Part shown: positions 46,083-56,829 of the stretch, piece by piece
Numbering within the stretch: position 1 is the first letter of the stretch
Layout of the letters: every line of letters begins with the position of its first letter
Assembly: GCA_965228625.1 (NCBI GenBank)
Contig: OZ245829.1
Coordinates: 2,232,001-2,296,000, forward strand
Source: UBA2767 sp965228625
GTDB taxonomy: Bacteria; Pseudomonadota; Alphaproteobacteria; Rhizobiales; Methyloligellaceae
Length of the DNA: 64,000 nucleotides
Direction: 5' to 3'
The notes under the pieces: model-generated
What the model was told of the DNA's origin: nothing
The model's database searches: none
What the model saw: only the letters and a program-made list of their open reading frames with translations
Position numbers and translations under genes: made by a program

Positions 46083-49000
46083 CTAGAACTTCCGGGTGCC
46101 CTTGACGAAGAGGCCGTGGGTCTCGGTGTCGTCGGAGAAGCGCCCCTCGTAACCGCCCGAGATCGTTCCGAGGTCGCCGTGATGCACGATAATCCCCGCC
46201 TCCACGTCGGCGAAGAGCCTGTCGAACTCCGACGTGATCCGGAACGCCCCGACGCCCGAGGGGGCCGCGGCGAAGCGCGCCTGCAGGGCCTGGTCGGTGT
46301 CGCCGTAGTAGGTCGCGCCGGCGCGGACGTAAGGCCGGATCGCCCGCCCGTTGCCCTGATCGAAGGTCACGCCGACCTCGAGCGCCGGGCTGACCGAGAA
46401 ATAAGTCGTGTCGCCGCCGGCGATGTTGAGGCTGGCGGCGCCGCCACGCTCGCGCGCCGTCTCGCGGTCGATATGCGTCACGTTCACGTCGACGAACGGC
46501 TTCGCGTACCAGGTCCCGCGGTCCATCAGGTAAGCCGCGTGGAACGTGACCCCCATATGGTCCACGTCGAAGGTGGATGTCGGCACGTCGCTGAAACCGC
46601 CGAAGCGGATCGGCCGTGTCATGTCGTATTCGCCGAAGCCGAAGGAGCCGCCGAGCGCCAGCAGGGTCGGGCCCGCCTGGTACTTGAGGACGCCGCCGAA
46701 CATGTAACGCTCCGCCGTCGCCGTGACGCGGGTGTCGGTGTCGAGCCGGCCGTCCTCATAGGCGGCGGCAATGCCGAGGGTCCAGTCCGGCGCAATCGCC
46801 ACCTGACCGCCGCCCGAGATACCGTATGTCGCCTCCTGGAAGCCGATGTAATTGCGGGTGGAGTCCCGGTCGAGCTCGCCGTCGTCGTAGCGCACCCACA
46901 GGCATTCATCCTGCGAGAGGGAGGCGAAGGCGGAGACGGCCCGGGGGCAACCGTCCATCATCCGGTCGTTGAACCGCTCCGCCGAATTCAGCGAGCCGGT
47001 CTCGGCATTGAGATAGGCCTCCGGAATGAGCTGGTTCAGGGCATCGAGATAGTCCGCTATCGACAGCAGACCCAGCAGCCCGTCGAACAGCGGCCCGAGG
47101 CCGCCTCCGCCCTCTTCGAGCGACTCATTGAGGTTTTCGCCGACTTCGTCCTGGTTGGGGTTTTCGCCGAAATCCGGGGGCGTGAAGTCGATACCGACGC
47201 TCAGCACCACGTCGGTCGGGTTCGGAAACAGCAACTCGGCCTCCAGAACCGGGCTCGTGAGATCCAGGGCGAGATTGTTGTCCGTGGTTCCGCCGTCCGC
47301 ACGCAGAATGAGGTAGGTCTGCTCACCATCAACCGGGTTGACCACCTCCACCCGGACATTGCCGGCGAGCTCCGCGGTCTCGGTCGCATTGATCAGGTCC
47401 GCCGTTCCGGCCGCTGCGTTCACGTCCACCTCGAAGACGCCGGTGCCGGTCTGGACGATGCGGCCCGTCACAGCCGTGGTCGCGACGGTGCCCCGCCCGC
47501 CCGGCGACAGGGCGCCGGCGTTGCGCAGCAGGCCGCCCGCGCCGAGGTTGACGCTCGAGCCGGTCTCGAAGCGCCCGCCGGCCAGATTGTCGAACACGTT
47601 GTTGCCGGCGCCGCCGGTGGTCAGGACGTTGCCGATCAGCGTGCCGAAGTTGTTGACCGTCGTGCCGGTCACGCTGTCGGATTCGAGGATGTTGGTTCCG
47701 CCGGTCATGATGCCCTCGGCGGCATTGTTGATGGTGACGCCGGCGGTGTCGGAGCGCAGGAAGAGGCCCGCGTCGCCGCCGTCGATCGCCCCGGAATTGT
47801 CGAGCGTGACGTCGCCCGCGCCGATGGCGTAGACGCCGTTGATGCCGCCGTCGATCGTGCCGCCGGAGAAGTTCTCGATGATGACGCCGGCGCCGGTGGA
47901 TTCCACCGCGAGGCCCACATTGCCGCCGTCGATGAGGCCGAGGTTCCTGACAGTCATCTCCCCGGCGCTCTCCGAGAACACGGCGCGGTCGCCGCCCGTG
48001 ATAGTGCCGGCATTGTCGATGGCCGTTTCCGTTGCGCTGGTCGAATAGATGCCGTTGGTGCCGCCGTTGATGGTGCCGCCGGTAAAGTTGTTGATGGTGA
48101 CGCCGGCGCCGGAGGAGTCCGCCTCGATGCCCGAGGTCCCGCCGTCGACCGTGCCGCCCAACGTGATGACCTCGACCGCGCCAGACCCGGCGGCAAAGAT
48201 GCCGTCGATGGCGCCGGTGACGTTGCCGTCGGAGGTGACGTTTGTGGCCGCGTTGACGGACTGGGCAAAAATACCGGTCGCGTTGTTGCTGGTGACGTTA
48301 CCGATCGAGGACACATCGACGTTCTGATCTCCCCGCGCAACGATAGCTGAAACGCCCGCGTCGACGTCTCCGGTTGAACTCAGATCAACCGTGCTGTTGA
48401 GAGAAACGGCGTCGATGCCTTGCCCTGTGGTGGCGTCAATATTACCTGTGGATGCGACCTCAACGGCCTCGCCTGCCATGATATCGATCCCGATCTGAGC
48501 TGCATCGATATTGCCTTCGGAAGACACGTTTGCTGCACCGTTCAAGGCCGTGACGTCGATGCCGTCCTGGGCCGCATCGATGGCACCGGTGGAGTCGACA
48601 TTCACTGCGCCATTGGCGGACGCCGCGGAAATGCCGGTCGCCGTCTCGGAGGTGATGTCGGCTACCGACGTGATCTCAACCCCCTGATCGCCGTCGGCGA
48701 GGATGCCCGATGTGTTGGCGGAGATGCTGCTCACCGAGTCGGTATCGCTCCCGAGGTCGATGTTGACCGCACCATTGACCGAGGTCGCGGCGATACCGGT
48801 TGCCAGCGCGGAGGAGATCGCACCGTCGGCCGTGACATCGGCGTTCAGGAAGGCGATGGCGAAGATGCCGTCCTGTCCGGCGATGATCGCGCCATCGGAT
48901 GTGACGTCGACCGAATTGCTGTCGGAGAGCGCGTCGATGCCGCGCTGTTCCGCATCGATGGTGCCCGTGGAGGTCACGTCGACCGTACCGCTGAAGGATG

Positions 49001-51941
49001 TCGCGGAGATGCCGGTCGATGCTACGGAGGTGACATTCCCGTCCGACGAAACCACGACGTCCCGATCCGCTTGCGCAATAAGACCGAGTAGCTGAGCGTC
49101 CACGTTGCCGATGGACTCCAGCTCCGCATTGCCATTGTCGGAGGCCGCCACGATACCGTTCTCTCCCGCGTCAACGTTACCGTTCGAGGATACGATCGCG
49201 TCCCCGTTAATGGCCTGGGCGACGATGCCCTGCGCCCCGGAAAGGATGTCCCCAAGAGACGTGACCTGGACTGCCTGGGTCGCCGAGGCATTGACGCCAG
49301 CGACCACGGCATTGATGTCGCCCGTGGAGGATACGGTCGCGGAGCCGCTGTTCCCGTCGGCGTTGATGCCGATCGACGTCTCGGAGGTGATATCGGCCAC
49401 CGACGTGATCTCGACCCCCTGGTCCCCGTCGGCGAAGATGCCGTCTGTGAAGGCTGAGATGCTGCTGTCGGAGTTGATATCGCTGCCGAATTCGATAGTG
49501 ACCGTGCCGTTGTCCGAGCTTGCGTCGATGCCGCTTTCTGCCGTGGAGGAGAGCGCGCCATCGGCGGTGACCTCGACGTTCAGCGCGGCATCGGCGTAGA
49601 TGCCGTCCGAATCTGCGGTGATATCGCCGATGGAGGTGACGGTTGTGGCCGCGTTGTCGGACTGGGCAAATATACCCCAATTGTTGGCGCTGGTGAGGTT
49701 GCCCGCGGAGGACACCACCACGTCCAGATCTCCCCGCGCAACGATAGCTGAAAGGCTGCCGTCGACGTTTCCGGTTGAGCTGACATCGACCGTGCTGCTT
49801 GTGGAAACAGCGTCGATGCCTTGCCCCGCGGCGGCGTCAATGTCACCTTCGGATATCACCTGAACCGCCTGGCCTGCGGTGACGTCGATCCCGTCCACGC
49901 CTGCGTCGACGGCGCCGGTGGAAGTCACGGTAGCCGCACCGTTCAAGGCCGTGACGTCGATGCCGTTCTGAGCGGCATCAATATCGCCGGTTGAGTCGAC
50001 GTTGATCGGGCCATTGCCGGACGCCGCGGAGATGCCGGTAGCAGTCTCGGAGTTGATATCGGCCACCGAGGTGATCTCGACCCCCTCGGGCCCGTTGGCG
50101 AAGATGCCTCTTGCATAGGCGGAGATGCTGCTCACCGAATCGGGATCGGTGCCGACTTCGATATCGACTGTCCCGCTATCCGATACGGCGCTGATGCCGA
50201 TTGCGGTCTGCGAGGTGATGGCACCGTTTGACGTGATCTCGACCGTTTGCTCACCATCGACCCAGATCCCGTTTGCGAATGCGTCGATGTCGCCGGTGGA
50301 GCTGATGTCGACCGAACCGAAGCTGGAAAGCACGTCGATGCCGTCATTCGACGTGGAGGTGATGTTCCCTATGGACTCGAGCAAGACGTCCTCGCCGGCG
50401 ACAATCCAGATTCCCCGGTCATCTGCCTCGATGCTGCCTGTCGAGGACACGGTCGCGGCGGCCATGAAAGAAGTATAGGCTACGATACCGCTTGACGTCT
50501 GGCTGGTAATGTCCCCCTCGGACGTGATCACAATTGGTCCGACGTCCGAGTCAGCAGAGATTCCCACACTGGTCGCAGTGATGTCGCCCACGGAGTACAC
50601 GCCGACGGCGCCGAAGACCGCATTTGCATCAATACCCCCGAGGCCGGCGTCAATGGTTCCCTCGTGGTTGATGGTTACACCACCATTTGCCGAAACCACC
50701 GAGAGGCCGTCATTCGAGTCGGTCTCAATGTTACCGACCGACGTGACGAGGACGCCCTGGTCCCCGGCAGCGCGGATACCAAACGTGCTCGCGAAAATAT
50801 TGCCCATGGAGTCCACGGTTGTGCTGCCGTTTTGGGCGAATGCATAAATACCCTCGTCACCGACGTCGACGGTGCCCGATTGGTCGACGACAATGTCGCC
50901 GTTGGCGGAGATTGCAATGATCCCGGATCCGCCGGCGTTGCTGGTAATGTCGCCGTCCGATGTGATGGTGACGTCCTGAGCGGCGTTGGCGAAGATGCCG
51001 TCCTGGCCCGTGAAGATAGTGCCTGTGGACTCGATAACGATCGTGCTGTTGCCGGAAAGTGCTTCTATGCCCCGCAGTACGCCATTGAGGTTGCCGTTGG
51101 ACGTGATCTGGACGGCCTCGTCGGCGCCGGCATAGATGGCGTCAAAGTCCGCGGTGACGGTCCCGGTCGAGTTCACGGTGACGTTGTCGTTGTCGGAACT
51201 CGCAAAAATGCCGTTGAAGTCCGCGATGACGTTGCCCATGGACGTCACATCCACCGCGCCAAAGGTGGACTGTGCGATGATGCCGTCTCCCAGACCGGAG
51301 AGAATGTTGCCGTCCGACGTGACCGTGGTCCCCTGTGCGCCCGCCGCAGCGATACCGGTAAAGTTCGAAGTGATGTTGCCGGTGGAGGACACGGTGGCGA
51401 CGCCGGAGATCGCGTCGACGTCGATGCCGATGGCGCCGGCGCTGATATTCCCCGTATGATCGACCGTAACGCTGCCCGGACCCGAAGTGGCGGTGATGCC
51501 ATTGGCGTTTCCCAGCGTATTGATCCCGTGTGGTGCGCCCGGGCCGTTCGTGGTGTTGGAGTTGATGGTGACGTCACCGGTGTCGGATGTGAAAAGAATG
51601 CCGGCGGTACCCATCGGCGGGGCAATATCCTGGTTCAAATCGAAGACATTGAGCACGCTATACAACGACGGATCGAAATCATCCGCGTAGAGCGGCGTGG
51701 CGCGAATTCCGTCGGACTGATTGCCTGAACAGGAGACGGTAATGCCACTGAAGGAGCAATCATCCGGGTCGGCCAGCGCGGCGTTGTCGTGCGCCAGCAT
51801 CAGCGCACCCGCCGCCACGGTCCCGAGCAATGCCGCGCGCCACGCCGGCAGGGTCGGCCGCGCGCCCGAGGCCGAACGGGAGACCGAGCCCCCGTTATAT
51901 GTGATGACGTCGTGATCAGATCTTTTGTTGAGCTTTTGCAT
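46083..51941 (-). CDS. Autotransporter 4 (largest of the array)
   Basis: 1952 residues. ATG 51941 (MQKLNKRSDHD) has AGAAG upstream and aligns with autotransporter 5; a longer frame to 52007 is not used. The passenger (about 90-1500) includes a segment duplicated at an exact 1401-bp distance, with a third, partial relative between the copies carrying VEITSVADITSET. The barrel starts ~1680 and is the most diverged of the seven (GCPRAVSAFASLSQDECLWV), ending TRKF. The leader is AT-rich and nearly identical to that of autotransporter 5. Confidence 0.93.
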   Translation of the reverse strand: MQKLNKRSDHDVITYNGGSVSRSASGARPTLPAWRAALLGTVAAGALMLAHDNAALADPDDCSFSGITVSCSGNQSDGIRATPLYADDFDPSLYSVLNVFDLNQDIAPPMGTAGILFTSDTGDVTINSNTTNGPGAPHGINTLGNANGITATSGPGSVTVDHTGNISAGAIGIDVDAISGVATVSSTGNITSNFTGIAAAGAQGTTVTSDGNILSGLGDGIIAQSTFGAVDVTSMGNVIADFNGIFASSDNDNVTVNSTGTVTADFDAIYAGADEAVQITSNGNLNGVLRGIEALSGNSTIVIESTGTIFTGQDGIFANAAQDVTITSDGDITSNAGGSGIIAISANGDIVVDQSGTVDVGDEGIYAFAQNGSTTVDSMGNIFASTFGIRAAGDQGVLVTSVGNIETDSNDGLSVVSANGGVTINHEGTIDAGLGGIDANAVFGAVGVYSVGDITATSVGISADSDVGPIVITSEGDITSQTSSGIVAYTSFMAAATVSSTGSIEADDRGIWIVAGEDVLLESIGNITSTSNDGIDVLSSFGSVDISSTGDIDAFANGIWVDGEQTVEITSNGAITSQTAIGISAVSDSGTVDIEVGTDPDSVSSISAYARGIFANGPEGVEITSVADINSETATGISAASGNGPINVDSTGDIDAAQNGIDVTALNGAATVTSTGAVDAGVDGIDVTAGQAVQVISEGDIDAAAGQGIDAVSTSSTVDVSSTGNVDGSLSAIVARGDLDVVVSSAGNLTSANNWGIFAQSDNAATTVTSIGDITADSDGIYADAALNVEVTADGALSSTAESGIDASSDNGTVTIEFGSDINSDSSISAFTDGIFADGDQGVEITSVADITSETSIGINADGNSGSATVSSTGDINAVVAGVNASATQAVQVTSLGDILSGAQGIVAQAINGDAIVSSNGNVDAGENGIVAASDNGNAELESIGNVDAQLLGLIAQADRDVVVSSDGNVTSVASTGISATSFSGTVDVTSTGTIDAEQRGIDALSDSNSVDVTSDGAIIAGQDGIFAIAFLNADVTADGAISSALATGIAATSVNGAVNIDLGSDTDSVSSISANTSGILADGDQGVEITSVADITSETATGISAASANGAVNVDSTGAIDAAQDGIDVTALNGAANVSSEGNIDAAQIGIDIMAGEAVEVASTGNIDATTGQGIDAVSLNSTVDLSSTGDVDAGVSAIVARGDQNVDVSSIGNVTSNNATGIFAQSVNAATNVTSDGNVTGAIDGIFAAGSGAVEVITLGGTVDGGTSGIEADSSGAGVTINNFTGGTINGGTNGIYSTSATETAIDNAGTITGGDRAVFSESAGEMTVRNLGLIDGGNVGLAVESTGAGVIIENFSGGTIDGGINGVYAIGAGDVTLDNSGAIDGGDAGLFLRSDTAGVTINNAAEGIMTGGTNILESDSVTGTTVNNFGTLIGNVLTTGGAGNNVFDNLAGGRFETGSSVNLGAGGLLRNAGALSPGGRGTVATTAVTGRIVQTGTGVFEVDVNAAAGTADLINATETAELAGNVRVEVVNPVDGEQTYLILRADGGTTDNNLALDLTSPVLEAELLFPNPTDVVLSVGIDFTPPDFGENPNQDEVGENLNESLEEGGGGLGPLFDGLLGLLSIADYLDALNQLIPEAYLNAETGSLNSAERFNDRMMDGCPRAVSAFASLSQDECLWVRYDDGELDRDSTRNYIGFQEATYGISGGGQVAIAPDWTLGIAAAYEDGRLDTDTRVTATAERYMFGGVLKYQAGPTLLALGGSFGFGEYDMTRPIRFGGFSDVPTSTFDVDHMGVTFHAAYLMDRGTWYAKPFVDVNVTHIDRETARERGGAASLNIAGGDTTYFSVSPALEVGVTFDQGNGRAIRPYVRAGATYYGDTDQALQARFAAAPSGVGAFRITSEFDRLFADVEAGIIVHHGDLGTISGGYEGRFSDDTETHGLFVKGTRKF
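48241..48790 (-). repeat. Internal duplication of autotransporter 4, downstream copy
   Basis: Aligns without gaps to 49642-50191 at a constant offset of 1401 bp, checked at three anchors (48241, 48331 and 48725). Differences are scattered substitutions, so the duplication is not brand new. Confidence 0.8.
49642..50191 (-). repeat. Internal duplication of autotransporter 4, upstream copy
   Basis: Partner of 48241-48790; 1401 bp is 467 codons, so the reading frame is preserved. Confidence 0.8.
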
Positions 51942-52302
51942 CGGACTTCTTTCAAAAGGCTGATCGCATTCCTTCGAATGCGAAATCTTCCAAACCGACC
52001 CCTTCAACCAAGACGCGTAAAATAAAAACGAATCTACTCTTGGCGAATACTGGTCCGAGCAAAACGCTAGTGATTTTTGGTTTCTGAAATATTAATTCAT
52101 GTTTTATATTGATATTTTACAACCGCTAATAAAGTTATATATTTACTACTACTGGAAGTAGAGTGCTTTTTCGGAATAAATATTTGGAAATACTGGGCGC
52201 ACGCGGCCGCACCGCGGGAACAGTGCGTATCTGCCCGCAAATCAGGGAGGCGCGCTTTGCGCGGCGCGCCTGGAGACACCCTCGTCCGGGTGCCGCCCGC
52301 CC
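51942..52302 (-). promoter_or_regulatory. AT-rich leader of autotransporter 4, duplicate of the one before autotransporter 5
   Basis: 361 bp without a gene. It matches 56113-56440 almost throughout. The hairpin CGCATTC-CTTC-GAATGCG (51965-51982) lies 24 bp upstream of the ATG and is identical in the other copy. The segment 52030-52190 is strikingly AT-rich relative to its surroundings. The end nearest autotransporter 5 has a GGCGCGC/GCGCGCC hairpin (52249-52270), a likely terminator of that gene. Confidence 0.6.
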
Positions 52303-55300
52303 TTAAAACTTTCGCGCGCCTTTGACGAAGAACCCGTGCACGTCGTTGTCATCGCCGAAGCGGGCCTCGTATCCCGCCGACATGGTGCCGAATTCGCCGT
52401 GGAACACGGTGAGCCCCGCCTCCACATCGGCATGGACGTCGTCAAACTCCGACCGCGTCCGGAACGAACCGACACCGGCGGGTGCGGCGGCGAAGCGCGC
52501 CTGCAACGACTGGTCGGTGTCGGCATAGAAGGTGACGCCGGCGCGGACATAGGGCCGCAGGCCGTACCCGTCGCCCCGGTCGATGGTGGCGCCGAGTTCG
52601 AGCGCCGGGGTGACCGAGAGGTATGTCTTTTGGGCGCCGGACAGGTTCAGGTTGGCGGCACCGCCGCCGCGCTCCTGCGCCGCCTCGCGGTCGATATGCG
52701 TTACGTTCAGATCGACGAACGGCTTGGCGTACCAGGACGTGCGGTCCATCAGATAGGCCGCGTGGAGCGTTGCGCCCGCATGGTGCACGTCGAAGCTCGA
52801 TCGCGGCGTCGCGTTGAACCCGCCGAAGCTGATCCGCCGCGCCACGTCGTATTCGCCGGTGCCGAAGGAGCCGGCCAGGGCCAGCAGCGCCGGGCCCGAC
52901 TGATATTTGACGACGCCACCGATCATGTAGCGGTCGGCATCGGCCGAGGCATTGGTGTCGGTATCGATCCGGCTGTCTTCATAGGCGGCAGCGAAGCCGA
53001 GGGTCCAGTCGCGCGCGATGGCCATCTGGCCGCCGCCGGAGATGCCGTGGGCGTCCTCCTCGAAACCGATGTTGCTGCGCGTGCCGTCACGATCGAGCCA
53101 GCGCCCGTCATAGCGCAGCCACAGGCATTCGCCCTGGGTGATGGCGGTGAGCCCGAAACCGGCTTCCGGACAGTCCAGCATTTTGCCGTTGAACTCTTCC
53201 GCGGCGAACAGCGAGGCGGACTCGGAATTGAGGTAGCTCTCGGGGATCAACTGGTTCAGGGCATCGAGATAGTCGGAGACCGAGAAGATACCGCCGACCA
53301 GTGCATCGAACAGCGGGCCGAACCCGCCCTCACCGCCGGTCGCGCCAAACAGATCATCGAGATTGTCGGCCACTTCCTCCTGGTTGCCGTTGAGATCGAC
53401 ATCGTCCGGCGTGAAGTCGAGCAATGTGGTCAGCACCACGTCGGTTGGATTGGGGAAGGTCAGCGAGGCCTGCAGGATCGGGCTTGCGAGCACGTCGAGA
53501 CCGTTGTCGGTCGTGCCGCCCGCCGCCGAGAGGATGATGTTGGAATGCTCGCCGGCTGCGACACTTTGCAGTTCGACCCTGACGGTGCCGTCGAGCTCCG
53601 CCGTCTCCGTCACGTCGATCCGGTCGGCGGTACCCGCGGCCTGATCCACGTCCACCTCGAAGATGCCGGCACCGGTCTGGGTGACGTTGCCCGTGACGGC
53701 CGTGGTCGAGACCGTGCCGACGCCGCCCGGCGAGAGCGTCCCGGCGTTGCGCAGCGAACCGCCGGCGCCGAGGTCGACGCTGGCGCCGGTGTTGAACAGC
53801 CCGCCGGCGAGGTTGTCGAACAGGTTGTTGCCGCCGCCATCGGCGAGCGTCACATCGCCCGTGACCGTGCCGGCATTGTTGACCGTCGTGCCCGTCGCAC
53901 TGCCGGACAGGATGGCGTAGGTGCCGCCGGTGAGGATGCCGCCGGCAAGGTTGTTGACGGTGACGGCGCCATCGAGAGATATCGCGCCGACGCCCGCCAC
54001 GTTGCCGTCAATGGCGCCGCCGGAGGTGGTGATGTCGACACCCGCAAGGCCGTTGGCCAAGATACCGTTGGTGGCCGCCGTGATGTTGCCCGTGGACGAC
54101 ACGATCGCGGTGTTTGTACCGGAGAGCGCGGCGATGCCGTCTGACGTCGTGGAGACAATGTCGCCGTCGGAGATGACCTCCACGGATCCGGTGTCCGAAG
54201 TTGCACGAATGCCGGTGTCGCCGGCATCGATCACGCCCTCCGATCTGACCTCGACCGCCTGAGCGCCATCCACGTTGATGCCAATCTGCTGTGCGGTGAT
54301 CGTGCCCTCGGAGACAACGTTGACCGTGCTCATGTCGGACCGGGCGAAGATGCCGTCCAACGACACATCTATGTCGCCCGTCGAGGACACGATCGTCGCA
54401 CCGCCGGAAGACTGCGCCCGGATTCCGTACCCGGGGAATGGCGCGCCGTTTGTGATGTCCCCCGTGGACGTGACCTGGGTCCCGCTCTGGCCACTGGCAA
54501 AAATGCCATAACTGCCGGCGCTGATGTTGCCCTCGGACGATATGACAGCCGTGCCGCCGGCCGAAACAGCGCTAATGCCGGTCGAAATGGCGGCCGTGAC
54601 GTTCCCTTCCGACGTGATCTGAACCCCGGTCTGGCCCTGAGCAACAATCCCGCTCGCATATACGTCGAGGTTGCCCTCGGACGTCGCGACGATACTGCCG
54701 CCACTGGACACGAGAAACATGCCACCCCCGATCCCCGTCGTCGTAATGTCACCTTCCGATCCGATCTCGATGTTCTGAGCCGCGCTCGCGGAAATCCCCA
54801 TGTTCTCGACCGTGAGGTTGCCCGTTGAGGAGACTTCGATCCCGCCATTTGCGGAGAATGTGGCAATGCCGAACCCCGCCTCGGAGACAATGTCACCCGT
54901 CGAGTCCACCTGGACCCCCTGGGCCGCGTTGGCGTCGATGGCGGTATCGCCGGCGAAAACGTTCCCCTCCTGGATAATGGTGACGCCACCATTGGCTGAG
55001 ACGCCGCGGATGCCGTCGCCTGTCTGCGAGGAGATGACGCCTTCGGACTCAATCTGAACTCCGGCGTCACCGTTGGCGAAAATCCCTTGGTCGTCTGCTA
55101 CGGTGATATCGCCTCTGGAGAACACCGCGGCGGTGCCGTTGATCGAAAGGACATCGATACCTCTGTACGAATTGGGCCCGATGGATGAAATGTCGCCCGT
55201 CGACGTCACCTCCACGCCCAGTTCGCCGCTGGCGAAGATGCCTGTGCTTCCGGGCGAGATGTTGCCCTCGGAGACCACGGTCGTGATGCCGTCGGAAATG

Positions 55301-56112
55301 ATATTCATGCCGAATGCGAAGGCGGACGTGATGTCGCCCGTGGACGTGACCATAACGTCCTGCGCGCCGTTCACGTTTATCGCACCGGCGTATGTATTCA
55401 GATCACCGATGGACTCCACGGTCACGCCGGCATTGACGGACACGGCGCCGATGGCCCCCCCATTTGTTGAGGTAATATTGCCCTCCGATGAGATTTCGAC
55501 CGCTTCATCCGCTGTGGCAACTATCCCCGAAGCGGTTGCGTTGATGTTCCCGGTGAAGGACACGTAAGCGGTGCCGGAGCTGCCGGCAGCCGAGAATACA
55601 CTGATGCCGCCACCGCCCGAGGTGATATCGCCCGTATGGGACACGCTGACGTTCTCGCCGTCCACATCGATGGCGGTGACGGCTCCAGCCGTTGTGATCT
55701 GAACCGGCCCCTCGGGTCCGTCCGTGGTGTTGGAAATCAGAGTCACGTCGCCAGTGGCAGCAAGGGCGATGCCCGGCGCAAGCCCTACGGGTGCGATGTC
55801 CTGGGTGAGGTTGTTGACGTTGACAGTGGGAAAAAGGTCAAGGTCGATTTCTCCGCCAAAAGGCGAAGCGACGATCCCGTTGGATTGGTTGCCGCTGCAG
55901 ACGGCCACTCCGGGAACCGAAATATCGCAGTCATCCGGCCCGGCCAGCACGGCGTTGTCGTGAGCCAGCATCAGCGCGCCGGCGGCCACCGTGCCGAGCA
56001 GCGCCCCGCGCCAGGCCGGCAAGGTCGGCCGCGCGCCGGAGGCCGAACGGGAGATCGAACTCCCGTTATATGTGATGATGTCGAGATCAGGTCTTTTGTT
56101 CAGCTTTTGCAT
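52303..56112 (-). CDS. Autotransporter 5
   Basis: 1269 residues. ATG 56112 (MQKLNKRPDLD) is chosen by alignment with autotransporter 4. Signal peptide core LPAWRGALLGTVAAGALML, Cys pair in DDCDISVPGVAVCSG. The barrel starts ~995. Its 3' third is nearly identical in DNA to autotransporter 6, while its 5' end and leader match autotransporter 4, so it reads as a mosaic. Ends GARKF. Confidence 0.93.
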   Translation of the reverse strand: MQKLNKRPDLDIITYNGSSISRSASGARPTLPAWRGALLGTVAAGALMLAHDNAVLAGPDDCDISVPGVAVCSGNQSNGIVASPFGGEIDLDLFPTVNVNNLTQDIAPVGLAPGIALAATGDVTLISNTTDGPEGPVQITTAGAVTAIDVDGENVSVSHTGDITSGGGGISVFSAAGSSGTAYVSFTGNINATASGIVATADEAVEISSEGNITSTNGGAIGAVSVNAGVTVESIGDLNTYAGAINVNGAQDVMVTSTGDITSAFAFGMNIISDGITTVVSEGNISPGSTGIFASGELGVEVTSTGDISSIGPNSYRGIDVLSINGTAAVFSRGDITVADDQGIFANGDAGVQIESEGVISSQTGDGIRGVSANGGVTIIQEGNVFAGDTAIDANAAQGVQVDSTGDIVSEAGFGIATFSANGGIEVSSTGNLTVENMGISASAAQNIEIGSEGDITTTGIGGGMFLVSSGGSIVATSEGNLDVYASGIVAQGQTGVQITSEGNVTAAISTGISAVSAGGTAVISSEGNISAGSYGIFASGQSGTQVTSTGDITNGAPFPGYGIRAQSSGGATIVSSTGDIDVSLDGIFARSDMSTVNVVSEGTITAQQIGINVDGAQAVEVRSEGVIDAGDTGIRATSDTGSVEVISDGDIVSTTSDGIAALSGTNTAIVSSTGNITAATNGILANGLAGVDITTSGGAIDGNVAGVGAISLDGAVTVNNLAGGILTGGTYAILSGSATGTTVNNAGTVTGDVTLADGGGNNLFDNLAGGLFNTGASVDLGAGGSLRNAGTLSPGGVGTVSTTAVTGNVTQTGAGIFEVDVDQAAGTADRIDVTETAELDGTVRVELQSVAAGEHSNIILSAAGGTTDNGLDVLASPILQASLTFPNPTDVVLTTLLDFTPDDVDLNGNQEEVADNLDDLFGATGGEGGFGPLFDALVGGIFSVSDYLDALNQLIPESYLNSESASLFAAEEFNGKMLDCPEAGFGLTAITQGECLWLRYDGRWLDRDGTRSNIGFEEDAHGISGGGQMAIARDWTLGFAAAYEDSRIDTDTNASADADRYMIGGVVKYQSGPALLALAGSFGTGEYDVARRISFGGFNATPRSSFDVHHAGATLHAAYLMDRTSWYAKPFVDLNVTHIDREAAQERGGGAANLNLSGAQKTYLSVTPALELGATIDRGDGYGLRPYVRAGVTFYADTDQSLQARFAAAPAGVGSFRTRSEFDDVHADVEAGLTVFHGEFGTMSAGYEARFGDDNDVHGFFVKGARKF

Positions 56113-56557
56113 CGGACTTCTTTCAAAGGGCTGATCGCATTCCTTCGAATGCGAAATCTTCCAACCGACCCCTTCAACCAAGACGCGTAGAGCAAAATCG
56201 AATCTACTCTTGGCGAATACTGCTCCGAGCAAAACGCTAGTGAATTTTGGTTTCTGAAGTATTAATTCGTGTTTTATATTGATATTTTACAACTACAAAT
56301 AATCAAGTATATTTATTACTACTGAAGATAGAATATTATTGTGGGATGAATATTTGAAAATACTGGGCACGCGCGGCCGCACCGCGGGCGCAGCGCATGT
56401 CTGCGCGCGGGTCGGGACGGCGCGCTTTGCGCGGCACGCCTGGAGAAACCCTCTCCGGGGTGCCGCCGGGCGCGGCGTGGGCCACAACATTGTTGGGGGG
56501 TAATGTGCGACCCACGCACACGCCCGGCGGGCGGTGCAGCCCGCCCCTGGGCTCCTA
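56113..56557 (-). promoter_or_regulatory. AT-rich leader of autotransporter 5 with conserved hairpin
   Basis: Homologous to 51942-52302. Conserved hairpin CGCATTC-CTTC-GAATGCG at 56136-56153, AT-rich block about 56200-56370, then GC-rich hairpin DNA (56419-56440 and the GC-rich stretch to 56550) that probably terminates autotransporter 6. No gene seen. Confidence 0.6.
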
Positions 56558-56829
56558 GAGCCTACTCGACCAAATCCGAGTCAATTCTGTTGCTCGATTG
56601 GCGTGTGCGAACCGTTGCCGAAACGGTCGCGGCGCGATGCAGCGCATCGGGCAAGGCCGTTTCGTCGGCGGGCGTCCGCCAATCGGAAACCCGAATGGGA
56701 CGGGTGGTTTTGCGCCAATCCCGGCGCAAAGTCCCTCGCCCGTACGCCCGGGTACGCGCCACGTGCCTTTGCTTGATCTTGTCACAAAACCGCTCCGTCA
56801 GAATGGCTCCGATTTGGTCGAGTAGGCTC
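56558..56829. mobile_element. 272-bp MITE-like element with ~33-bp terminal inverted repeats and TA flanks
   Basis: The left end reads GAGCCTACTCGACCAAATCC and the right end, reverse complemented, GAGCCTACTCGACCAAATCG; similarity continues to about 33 bp with a few mismatches. TA flanks both sides (56556-56557 and 56830-56831), as expected for an IS630/Tc1-mariner-type target. There is no transposase frame, so it is non-autonomous. It lies exactly at the TAG stop of autotransporter 6. Related single ends occur at 7934 and 10036. Confidence 0.75.
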
